A stretch of 5,200 bases of DNA from positions 1 through 5,200 of the forward strand of contig VBHW01000067.1 of the NCBI GenBank assembly GCA_005881055.1. Direction: 5' to 3'. The DNA is from Chloroflexota bacterium. GTDB lineage: Bacteria > Chloroflexota > Limnocylindria > Limnocylindrales > CSP1-4. This document shows, in pieces, positions 1 through 4,911 of this stretch. Positions within the stretch are counted from its first letter, which is position 1; every line of letters starts with the position of its first letter. The notes beneath the pieces were generated by a model. The model searched no databases, was not told where the DNA came from, and worked only from the letters and a program-made list of their open reading frames with translations. Made by a program: the position numbers and the translations under genes.

Positions 1-309
1 GGTCAGGCCGGCGTAGCCGACGACGTCGGCGGCCACCCGCTGCTCGGCCTCGCGGAGTGCGGCCAGCTCGAGGGGGTCCATCTCGGCGTCCTCGCTGCCC
101 GCGTCGCCGCTCGTGCAGCAGACGAGCCAGCCGGTCGAACCCTCGTCGATCCAGCGCGCCGCCGTCGCCGCCGGACCGAAGTCGGCATCATCCGGGTGGG
201 CCACGATGACCATGAACCGGGCGGGTCGCCAGGCGTGCGGTCCCGCCTCGCGGGACGCCTCGCCCCCGGGCTCGCTCACCACCGCGGCCTCACTCGTGGT
301 CTCGCTCAT
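1..309 (-). CDS. PIG-L/LmbE-family zinc-dependent deacetylase, N-terminal part (runs off left edge)
   Basis: The first 103 residues of a PIG-L (LmbE-like) deacetylase are present; the gene continues beyond position 1 with no stop. The family hydrolyses N-acetyl groups on sugar-linked substrates (GlcNAc-inositol, bacillithiol and mycothiol precursors, antibiotics) using one metal ion. The signature MVIVAHPDDADF lies at residues 33-44; His38 and Asp41 should be metal ligands and Asp40 the likely catalytic base. It is followed by a strand and the family-typical stretch CCTSGDAGSEDAEMDP and then LREAEQRVAADVVG. The third metal ligand (a later His) lies outside the window. Residues 1-32 are an Ala/Glu/Gly-rich leader unlike the fold, so the true start may be a downstream GTG (residue 10 or 11) or Met33 (position 213); no ribosome binding site decides it. 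The gene is separated from the upstream peroxiredoxin by 162 bases, so it probably has its own promoter. The family is sure; the substrate is unknown. Confidence 0.9.
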   Translation of the reverse strand, partial: MSETTSEAAVVSEPGGEASREAGPHAWRPARFMVIVAHPDDADFGPAATAARWIDEGSTGWLVCCTSGDAGSEDAEMDPLELAALREAEQRVAADVVGYAGLT

Positions 310-393
310 GGCCGGTGCGCCGATGCCTCCGCTTCCCGTCGGTCGGTGCGCCAAACGGCTTGCAGGGCCCCAATGGGCCGGTTAGCATCGCGC

Positions 394-431
394 CGAGGCT
401 TCGCACGTCTCCCCCCACGCGCGAAGCCTCG
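394..431 (-). terminator. 11-bp inverted repeat, probable terminator of the HAD-TPK-peroxiredoxin operon
   Basis: A perfect 11-bp inverted repeat, CGAGGCTTCGC (394-404) and GCGAAGCCTCG (421-431), encloses a 16-base loop. It begins 40 bases after the peroxiredoxin stop on the minus strand. No T-run follows on either strand, so it is not a classical intrinsic terminator; it could be a U-less terminator, a 3' stability hairpin or an operator for the deacetylase gene. Two smaller palindromes flank it: TTCCC-GGC-GGGAA at 437-449 and GGCCC-CAAT-GGGCC at 366-379. Confidence 0.5.
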
Positions 432-471
432 CCTGATTCCCGGCGGGAAGGCCCTGCTGCGGCACGGGAGA

Positions 472-957
472 TCAGACCGGCTGGGCCGTCCGAAGGCGAC
501 GGTACGTCTCCTGCACGTCCGCGGCATGGCCGTCGGCCTTGACCTTGGGCCAGGCGTGCGCGACGCGGCCGTCGGGCGCGACTAGGAAGCTCGAGCGGAC
601 GATCCCCTCGTACGACTTGCCGTACAGCTGCTTGAGCTGCCACGCGCCGTAGGCGTCCGCGACCCGATGGCCCTCGTCGGAGAGGAGCGTGAACGGCAGC
701 TCGAACTTCGCCCGGAACTTCGCGTGGCTTGCCGCGCCGTCGGGGCTCACTCCCCAGACCGTCAGGCCCTCGTCCGCGAGCATCGGATGGAGATCGCGGA
801 ACTGGCAGGCTTCGGTGGTGCAGCCGGGCGTGTCGTCCTCGGGGTAGAAGTAGACGAGCGTCCACCGGCCGCGCTGGTCGGAGAGGCGATGGACCGTGCC
901 ATTCTCGTCGGGGAGCGCCAGGTCCGGTGCCGGCTCCCCTGCTGCGGGAGTGCTCAT
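472..957 (-). CDS. bcp: Thioredoxin-dependent peroxiredoxin, Bcp/PrxQ type
   Basis: A complete 161-residue peroxiredoxin of the Bcp/PrxQ subfamily, which reduces hydrogen peroxide and organic hydroperoxides in the cytosol and is recycled by thioredoxin. The N-terminal segment GEPAPDLALPDENG (residues 7-20) and the strand LVYFYPEDDTPGCTTEAC are typical. Thr43 and Cys46 of the TPGC motif form the active site (Cys46 peroxidatic), and Cys51 sits five residues on, where Bcp enzymes carry the resolving cysteine of the alpha-2 helix. Arg121 in IVRSSFLV matches the conserved active-site arginine. Length is normal for the family (about 150-160). The ATG at 957 is chosen because the fold begins right after it and because it overlaps the thiamine pyrophosphokinase stop as ATGA, suggesting translational coupling. 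No Shine-Dalgarno sequence is visible. It is the last gene of its operon; the 11-bp inverted repeat follows. Confidence 0.95.
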   Translation of the reverse strand: MSTPAAGEPAPDLALPDENGTVHRLSDQRGRWTLVYFYPEDDTPGCTTEACQFRDLHPMLADEGLTVWGVSPDGAASHAKFRAKFELPFTLLSDEGHRVADAYGAWQLKQLYGKSYEGIVRSSFLVAPDGRVAHAWPKVKADGHAADVQETYRRLRTAQPV

Positions 958-1640
958 GGCGAGAGCGTAGCAGGGGACTCGACGACGAGCAGCCGCCCGG
1001 AACGGACCGCGATTCGCGAGCGGCTCATCGTCCTGACGTTCGACAGGCCACGCGCCGGCCCCATCGGCAGCCGCTCGTCGTGGAGGGGGTAGACGAACCC
1101 CTCGGTCGTCACGCCGTCGACGTCCCCGAGCGGCAGCAGCGAGACGAGGCCACCCGGCGGGCCCTCGATGTCCATCTCGCACGGACCGGCGAGGAGGCGG
1201 ATCCGGGCAGTCTCGTCGAGGATCGAGCAGGGGCGGTCACCGAGCGCCCGCAGTGCAAGCAGCGATACGTTGGCGATGGCGTGGTCGACCCGCTGGCCCC
1301 CGAGCGCGCCGACGATGACGATCCATGCCGCGCCGCGCTCGATCGCCGCGAGGACTGCCAGCTCCGTGTCCGACTCGTCTTTGTCGGCCGGCGACCGACG
1401 GACCTCGACGCCGGCCGTGGCAAGCCGCTCGAGGTCGGATTCGCCGAGCGAGTCGCCGTCGCCGACGACGAGGTCGATCGGGAAGCCGAGCCGTTCCGCC
1501 CCGAGGGCTCCGCCATCCGCCGCGACGACGACGTCGATGCCCGCCGCCCAGCCCGGCCATGAGGCGTCGAGCGAGGCCCGGGCCGGCAGGTCGCCGTCGG
1601 CGACCACGAGGGCGCCACGCGCGCCGGAGGCCCCGTCCAT
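954..1640 (-). CDS. thiN: Thiamine pyrophosphokinase
   Basis: A complete 228-residue thiamine pyrophosphokinase, which transfers pyrophosphate from ATP to thiamine to give thiamine diphosphate, typically in salvage. The catalytic half shows VVAADGGA (residues 38-45), then DLVVGDGDSLG (56-66), matching the family GDFDS motif with Gly in place of Phe, then DKDESDTE (86-93), matching the DKDxTD metal/pyrophosphate motif, and GALGGQRVDHAIAN (111-124), matching GGRxDH. The C-terminal beta domain follows, ending with GPARGLSNV (194-202), the segment that usually binds thiamine in this family. Length is normal. The ATG at 1640 lies 29 bases after the HAD gene stop, and no other ATG or GTG in frame lies between. 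The 3' end overlaps the peroxiredoxin start by four bases. An unrelated family is very unlikely given four ordered motifs. The symbol thiN follows bacterial usage for this family. Confidence 0.93.
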   Translation of the reverse strand: MDGASGARGALVVADGDLPARASLDASWPGWAAGIDVVVAADGGALGAERLGFPIDLVVGDGDSLGESDLERLATAGVEVRRSPADKDESDTELAVLAAIERGAAWIVIVGALGGQRVDHAIANVSLLALRALGDRPCSILDETARIRLLAGPCEMDIEGPPGGLVSLLPLGDVDGVTTEGFVYPLHDERLPMGPARGLSNVRTMSRSRIAVRSGRLLVVESPATLSP

Positions 1641-1669
1641 CTCAGCTGGTCGTGCCGGCCGCGACCACG

Positions 1670-2344
1670 TCAGATCGCCGGGACGCGGGGCGCGCGATCG
1701 ACGCGCATGATGCCGAGCGTCCGATCGACCCACTCGCTCACCGACGTGGCGATCTCCGACGCCCCGGCCGCGAGGAGGGCGTCCGCCTCGCCGAGCGCCG
1801 ACACGATCCCGACGCCCCGCGCACCGACGCTGCGGGCCATCCGCATATCGTCCGGGACGTCTCCGACGTAGGCCGCGTGCGAGGCGCGGTCGCCGATGCC
1901 GAGGATCTCGAGCGCGCGGCGGACCGGTGCCGGGTCGGGCTTGTGGACCGGCAGGTCGTCGCCGAACACCCGCGCCTCGAACCGATCCGCGATACCCAGG
2001 CGCTCGAGCTGCGGCTCCACGACGTCGCGGTCGCCGGCCGTCACGAGGCCGAGCCGCCGTCCGGCGGTCGTCAGGCGGTCGAGCGACTCCGTCACCCCGT
2101 CGAACAGCTGGCTCGCGATGCCCCGGTCGTAGGCCGCCAGCCACAGCTCGTTCGCCTCCTCGAGCCGCTCATCGGGCACGCCGAGCCTTCGGTACATGAG
2201 TCGCCAGTCCGGAGCGAAGTGGCGCTGGTAGAGGGCCCGGTCGAACGGCAGGCCGAGCTCGCGCATGACGACGAGGTTCGCCTCGTAGAGCGCGCCGAGC
2301 GTGTCGACGAGCGTCCCGTCCCAGTCGAAGACGACCGCGTCCAT
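1670..2344 (-). CDS. HAD-superfamily hydrolase, phosphoglycolate phosphatase-like
   Basis: A complete 224-residue haloacid dehalogenase-type phosphatase. Motif I is DWDGTLVD with nucleophile Asp7 and acid/base Asp9. A helical C1 cap (roughly residues 15-85) sits between motifs I and II, as in Gph/PGP-type enzymes. Motif II is LVTAG with Thr102, motif III is Lys135 in HKPDP, and motif IV is GDVPDD (161-166) supplying the Mg-binding acids. All catalytic residues are present, so it should be an active cytosolic phosphatase. The substrate cannot be read from sequence: phosphoglycolate, a nucleotide or sugar phosphate are all possible, and thiamine monophosphate is a speculative option given the thiamine pyrophosphokinase next in the operon. 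The ATG at 2344 is supported by a TACGAT box six bases upstream, which makes it a likely leaderless start and the operon's first gene. The C-terminal ~15 residues are beyond the core fold. Confidence 0.93.
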   Translation of the reverse strand: MDAVVFDWDGTLVDTLGALYEANLVVMRELGLPFDRALYQRHFAPDWRLMYRRLGVPDERLEEANELWLAAYDRGIASQLFDGVTESLDRLTTAGRRLGLVTAGDRDVVEPQLERLGIADRFEARVFGDDLPVHKPDPAPVRRALEILGIGDRASHAAYVGDVPDDMRMARSVGARGVGIVSALGEADALLAAGASEIATSVSEWVDRTLGIMRVDRAPRVPAI

Positions 2345-2350
2345 CGGGCG

Positions 2351-2356
2351 ATCGTA
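2351..2356 (-). promoter_or_regulatory. -10 box of the HAD-TPK-peroxiredoxin operon (leaderless)
   Basis: On the minus strand TACGAT fits TANNNT and is followed by six bases (CGCCCG) and then the ATG at 2344. Transcription usually begins about seven bases after a -10 box, which would place the first transcribed base on or next to the A of the ATG. No clear -35 hexamer is visible at 16-18 bases upstream. The transcript start is an inference. Confidence 0.55.
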
Positions 2357-2388
2357 CCGCGCTTGCGAGGCGGCAGCCGATGGGCCGG

Positions 2389-2397
2389 TGTTAGACT
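2389..2397 (+). promoter_or_regulatory. Extended -10 promoter of the YbaK-family gene (leaderless)
   Basis: TGTTAGACT contains an extended -10 (TGN) plus TAGACT, which fits TANNNT. Six bases (CCGGCC) separate it from the GTG at 2404, so the transcript would start at or beside the start codon. A TTGCGA at 2363-2368 lies 23 bases upstream, too far for a normal -35, so the promoter probably relies on the extended -10. Confidence 0.6.
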
Positions 2398-2403
2398 CCG
2401 GCC

Positions 2404-2985
2404 GTGCCCGAGAGCGTGCGTCATCCCTCGATCCAGCGCGTCCTCGACGCGGCGACGAGGAAGGGGGTCACGCTCGACGTGCGCGTCTTCGAGGCGACGA
2501 CGCACACCGCCGAGGAGGCCGCGAGCGCGGTCGGTGCGGGGCTCGGGCAGATCGTGAAGTCCCTCGTGTTCGTCGCACCGGACGGGGACGGCGGCCTCGA
2601 GCCGATCCTGTGCCTCGTATCCGGCCCGAACCGGGTCGACATCGCGCGACTTGCCGCGATCACGTCCGAGCCGGAGATCCGGCGGGCGACGGCCAGCGAG
2701 GCGCACGACCTCACGGGGTTCTCGATCGGTGGGATCCCGCCGATCGGCCACGCCCGCCCCATGCGGGTGATCATGGATCCCGACCTCGGGCGCTTCCGCA
2801 CCGTGTGGGCGGCCGCCGGCACCGACACGGCCGTCTTCCCCGTCCCGCCCGGCACGTTGCGCACGCTCGCGAACGCGACGGTCGCGCCGATCGCCGAGGA
2901 TCGCGGTCACGCGCCGGGGTCCGGGGCGACCGAGGCCGCGAGCGGCATCGGGTCGGGCCACGCAGCGCAGGGCGCCGGAGCCTGA
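2404..2985 (+). CDS. YbaK/EbsC-family aminoacyl-tRNA deacylase
   Basis: A complete 193-residue protein of the YbaK/EbsC family. Members act alone in the cytosol to hydrolyse mischarged tRNAs such as Cys- or Ala-tRNAPro. The domain covers about residues 5-165: HPSIQRVLDAA at the N-terminus, TAEEAASAVG, then GQIVKSLVF with Lys52, the conserved lysine of the family, SGPNRVDIARLAA, and the signature GFSIGGIPPIGH (105-116), then VWAAAGTDTAVFPVPP. Many relatives have a His in the last segment (TPHAVFP in ones I recall) where this has TDTAVFP; I do not know whether this matters. Residues from about 166 on are an extra Gly/Ala-rich tail. Start is GTG at 2404, supported by the TAGACT box six bases upstream and by the HPS motif following at once. 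The symbol is left empty because YbaK, ProX and related subtypes differ in tRNA specificity. Confidence 0.88.
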   Translation: MPESVRHPSIQRVLDAATRKGVTLDVRVFEATTHTAEEAASAVGAGLGQIVKSLVFVAPDGDGGLEPILCLVSGPNRVDIARLAAITSEPEIRRATASEAHDLTGFSIGGIPPIGHARPMRVIMDPDLGRFRTVWAAAGTDTAVFPVPPGTLRTLANATVAPIAEDRGHAPGSGATEAASGIGSGHAAQGAGA

Positions 2986-3025
2986 GGGCGAACCCGCTCC
3001 GACCCTCGCGCCGCCGGCACTCCTC

Positions 3026-3607
3026 ATGACCGCCGAGCCCCATCACGCGACGATCCAGTACCCCGGCGGGATCCGGGCGCGGATGACGTGGGGCGGCAGC
3101 GGCCACGCGGCCGATGTGTTCGCCCTGTCCGAGACAGGTGGCACCCTCGTCGACCTCGGGACGGTCGTCGCCCCTGAGCCCGACGCGCTCTGCCGTGCCG
3201 AGCTCCGAATCGAGCACCCGGCCGGAGCATGGGCGGTCCGCCTCGCGTCGGCGATCTTCGACGAGCCGCGTGGCCTCCTGTGGGACAGCGCCGGACTCCT
3301 CGTCGTCGGCTACGGGTTCGTCACGTATGCGCTGGGTGCCCGGGACGGCCAGCTCCGCTGGCACCATCGGAGCGGGAGTCCGCTCGTAGCGATCCTCGGC
3401 TCCTCGCGGCTCGACCATGTCCTCGTCCAGGCCGAGGTCGAGACGTTCGCGCTCGAGGCCGATGGGTCGGTCGCCTGGCGGCTCGCGCACTCGGACGTCG
3501 TCACGGCCGCGGAGCTCGTCGGCGGCCGGCTCGTCATCACGAGCTATGCGGGCGAGGTCCGGGCGCTCGATCCCGGCACCGGATTGGCGGTCGCGGCGAG
3601 AGGCTGA
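3026..3607 (+). CDS. Small protein with PQQ-propeller-like repeats, function unknown
   Basis: A complete 193-residue protein with no signal peptide or membrane segment, so probably cytosolic. The C-terminal half holds three similar units of about 30-40 residues at roughly 85-115, 124-157 and 163-191, each with a hydrophobic strand, a Gly-containing turn and a pattern such as ALGARDGQLRW, ALEADGSVAW and ALDPGTGLAV. This is the look of PQQ-like (quinoprotein) beta-propeller blades. Three blades are fewer than the seven or eight of a closed propeller, so it is a partial propeller, an oligomer-forming one, or a shortened relic; the first 80 residues may hold degenerate blades (VFALSETGGTLVDLG resembles one strand pair). 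No catalytic residues are recognised. It lies 40 bases after the YbaK-family stop in the same direction and has no promoter or ribosome binding site of its own that I can see, so it is probably co-transcribed. ATG at 3026 is the only clear start. Confidence 0.75.
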   Translation: MTAEPHHATIQYPGGIRARMTWGGSGHAADVFALSETGGTLVDLGTVVAPEPDALCRAELRIEHPAGAWAVRLASAIFDEPRGLLWDSAGLLVVGYGFVTYALGARDGQLRWHHRSGSPLVAILGSSRLDHVLVQAEVETFALEADGSVAWRLAHSDVVTAAELVGGRLVITSYAGEVRALDPGTGLAVAARG

Positions 3608-3635
3608 TCTCGGTAGATCATTGACGCGGCCCCGG

Positions 3636-3702
3636 GTTGAGGCCTACCGTTGGCGACGGCCCGGAGGGGCTGAACGTCGCTAACGGTGGAGATCGCCTCA
3701 AC
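3636..3702 (+). other. Long two-segment hairpin between genes (structured RNA, 3' hairpin or palindromic element)
   Basis: The arms GTTGAGGC (3636-3643) and GCCTCAAC (3695-3702) pair perfectly. Inside, ACCGTTGGCGACG (3646-3658) pairs with CGTCGCTAACGGT (3675-3687) over 13 positions with a single G-T at 3652/3681, which is a G-U pair only in a plus-strand transcript. The tip adds GCCC (3659-3662) with GGGC (3667-3670) around a GGAG loop, with a TGAA bulge at 3671-3674. It begins 28 bases after the stop of the propeller-like gene, so it may serve as that transcript's terminator or 3' stability element, although no T-run follows. A small RNA or a repeated extragenic palindrome are alternatives. 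Confidence 0.6.
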
Positions 3703-3739
3703 GCCCACGCGACGAGGACGTTCCTTCGGGCCGTTGCGT

Positions 3740-3787
3740 GCCCGCCGCCGGCGTTGTCGCCGGGGCGAGGGCCCGGCCGCCGGCCGG
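3740..3787 (+). other. GC-rich hairpin pair upstream of the membrane-protein cluster
   Basis: CCGGCG (3748-3753) and CGCCGG (3758-3763) form a stem with a TTGT loop, extended outward by GCC/GGC (3744-3746 with 3764-3766) and GCCC/GGGC (3740-3743 with 3769-3772). Just after it CCGGCC (3773-3778) and GGCCGG (3782-3787) form a second short palindrome. They may add to termination of the upstream transcript. In sequence this GC-rich such stems can also arise by chance. Confidence 0.3.
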
Positions 3788-3807
3788 GGGGATGATCGGC
3801 GCCGGGC

Positions 3808-3813
3808 TATCAT
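3808..3813 (+). promoter_or_regulatory. -10 box of the membrane-protein cluster (leaderless)
   Basis: TATCAT fits the -10 consensus at four of six positions (TANNNT) and lies seven bases (CGCCGCC) before the GTG at 3821, placing the expected transcription start on or next to the start codon. No -35 hexamer is seen 16-18 bases upstream. Its position supports the GTG at 3821 over the earlier in-frame GTG at 3686. Confidence 0.6.
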
Positions 3814-3820
3814 CGCCGCC

Positions 3821-4540
3821 GTGATCCCCCTTCCCCTCCTCCTGTTCGGCGTCGGTCTCGCCGCCCTCGCCGGGGCCGCAATGATCTTCCGATCGTTCGG
3901 GCCGGGCCTCCGCATCGGGCGTCTCCTGGCGGTCACGCCCGCCGTCAGCGTCGCGGAGGCGATCGACCGGGCGAAGGCCGGGCGAACCGACTACGTGCGG
4001 CTCGATGGACGGATCGATTCGGAGACGGACTTCGAGGACGAGCATCACCGGCCGCTCGTCTTCCGCCGGCGGCTCCTGCAGGTGCACCGGCTTGGCCGCT
4101 GGGAGACGGTGGACGAGGGGCGCGAGGCGGTCCCCTTCGCGGTCCGCGATGGCCTCCTGTCCGTGGCGATCGACACGGAGGCGCTGGGCGATGGCCTCGT
4201 CGTGATCCCTCGGGAGGCTACCGGCACCGCGGCGGACGCCCGCGCCTACCTTCCGGCGGATATCCCCGACGCCACCCCAACCAGGATGCGGATCGAGCAG
4301 GTGTCGTCCGTCGAGCATGCGACCGTGCTCGGCGTGCCGATCGAGGCCGCGGATGGCGTCGCGATCGGCGCAGGCAACGGACGCCCCCTCGTCCTCACGA
4401 CGCTCGAGGTGCCCGAGGCCCAGCGCCTGCTGGCCGGAGGCCGGCGCGCGCGGCCCGTGGCCGCGGCCGCTCTGCTCGCGACCGGCGGCGGAGCGCTCGT
4501 CGCGGGCCTCGCCTGGGCAGCCCTGGGCGGAATCCGCTGA
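3821..4540 (+). CDS. Two-TM membrane protein with GIDE/BAM-like domain
   Basis: A 239-residue membrane protein with one TM helix at each end (about 4-23 and 212-235) and a soluble domain between. The middle reads like the GIDE (BAM) domain first described in the mitochondrial ligase MUL1 and also found in bacterial membrane proteins without a RING: YVRLDGRIDSETDFEDEHHR (58-77), a strand with paired Arg (LVFRRRLLQVHRLGRWETV, 79-97), then PFAVRDG (105-111) and LSVAIDTEAL, and later LGVPIEAADGVAIGAGNGRPL (170-190), which mirrors the family's late V-x-G then I-x-x-G-x-x-x-P pattern. The assignment rests on pattern memory, not a search. The bacterial role is unknown. An earlier in-frame GTG at 3686 would add 45 Arg-rich residues with no fold; the TATCAT box and the TM right after Met make 3821 the better start. 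First gene of a cluster; the next starts five bases after its stop. Confidence 0.7.
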   Translation: MIPLPLLLFGVGLAALAGAAMIFRSFGPGLRIGRLLAVTPAVSVAEAIDRAKAGRTDYVRLDGRIDSETDFEDEHHRPLVFRRRLLQVHRLGRWETVDEGREAVPFAVRDGLLSVAIDTEALGDGLVVIPREATGTAADARAYLPADIPDATPTRMRIEQVSSVEHATVLGVPIEAADGVAIGAGNGRPLVLTTLEVPEAQRLLAGGRRARPVAAAALLATGGGALVAGLAWAALGGIR

Positions 4541-4545
4541 TCCGG

Positions 4546-4911
4546 ATGCCCGAGCCCGGCGCGCGCATCGTCAAGATGACTGTCCTGGCGGCGATCGCCG
4601 CCGCCGTGCTCACGCTCTCGGCGCCGCCGCTTGGACACCTGTATCGGCTCGCGAACGGCTGGACGTTCGGGCCGGGGTCCGTGTCGGCCGCCTCGCCCGA
4701 TGCGAGCGGGGAGCCCGGTCCCAGCGCCAGTGCCGCTCCCGGCGACGGCTCTGGCGGCGACACGCGTTCCGCCGGCGAAGGCCCCGGATTGGTCGGGGCG
4801 CCGTTCCTCGCGATCGGCGGGGTGGTCCTGCTCGGACTCGCTGCTGCGGCGGCGACGCTGCTCTACGTTCGCGCCACGGGCGGCCCACGGTCTCCGACAG
4901 GCCAGCTGTGA
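4546..4911 (+). CDS. Small two-TM membrane protein, function unknown
   Basis: A 121-residue protein I do not recognise. It has a hydrophobic segment at about residues 10-26, an extracytoplasmic-looking Ser/Gly/Pro/Ala-rich stretch at about 42-80 with little predicted structure, and a second TM at about 85-108, ending in a short Arg-containing tail (LLYVRATGG). With both ends probably inside, the linker would face the outside. The LGHLYRLANGWTFGPG stretch (29-44) between the first TM and the linker is the part most likely to be conserved. Start is the ATG at 4546, five bases after the previous stop; Met11 (4576) is an alternative that would begin just at the TM. The stop overlaps the next start as GTGA, so the three genes from 3821 on look like one operon. 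Base usage matches the neighbours. Confidence 0.7.
   Translation: MPEPGARIVKMTVLAAIAAAVLTLSAPPLGHLYRLANGWTFGPGSVSAASPDASGEPGPSASAAPGDGSGGDTRSAGEGPGLVGAPFLAIGGVVLLGLAAAAATLLYVRATGGPRSPTGQL

Noticed and set aside
729..1562. Plus-strand open frame of 277 codons over peroxiredoxin and thiamine pyrophosphokinase
   Set aside because: Shadow of two confident minus-strand genes; no recognisable motif.
1325..2557. Plus-strand open frame of 410 codons across the HAD and thiamine pyrophosphokinase genes
   Set aside because: It is antisense to two genes with intact ordered catalytic motifs; its product is Arg/Pro/Ala-rich with no fold signature, as expected from GC-rich third positions on the opposite strand.
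2092..3027. Minus-strand open frame of 311 codons over the YbaK-family gene and the divergent promoter
   Set aside because: Arg/Gly-rich low-complexity translation, antisense to a recognised gene and crossing both promoters.
2771..3490. Minus-strand open frame of 239 codons over the propeller-like gene
   Set aside because: The plus-strand reading shows repeated blade-like strands and normal composition; this one is charged and Arg-rich without repeats.
3636..3702. tRNA or known riboswitch in the hairpin region
   Set aside because: There is no cloverleaf, no TTCRANY-like T-loop and no CCA end; the shape is one long rod, and I recognise no riboswitch core such as the TPP or cobalamin box.
3686..3820. 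Upstream GTG start giving a 45-residue extension of the GIDE-like protein
   Set aside because: The extension is Arg/Gly-rich, overlaps the hairpins, and would put the -10 box inside the coding region; starting at 3821 places the TM at the N-terminus.
3544..3936. Minus-strand open frame of 130 codons across the 3608-3820 gap
   Set aside because: Arg/Pro-rich, overlaps three hairpins and two plus-strand genes, with no family pattern.
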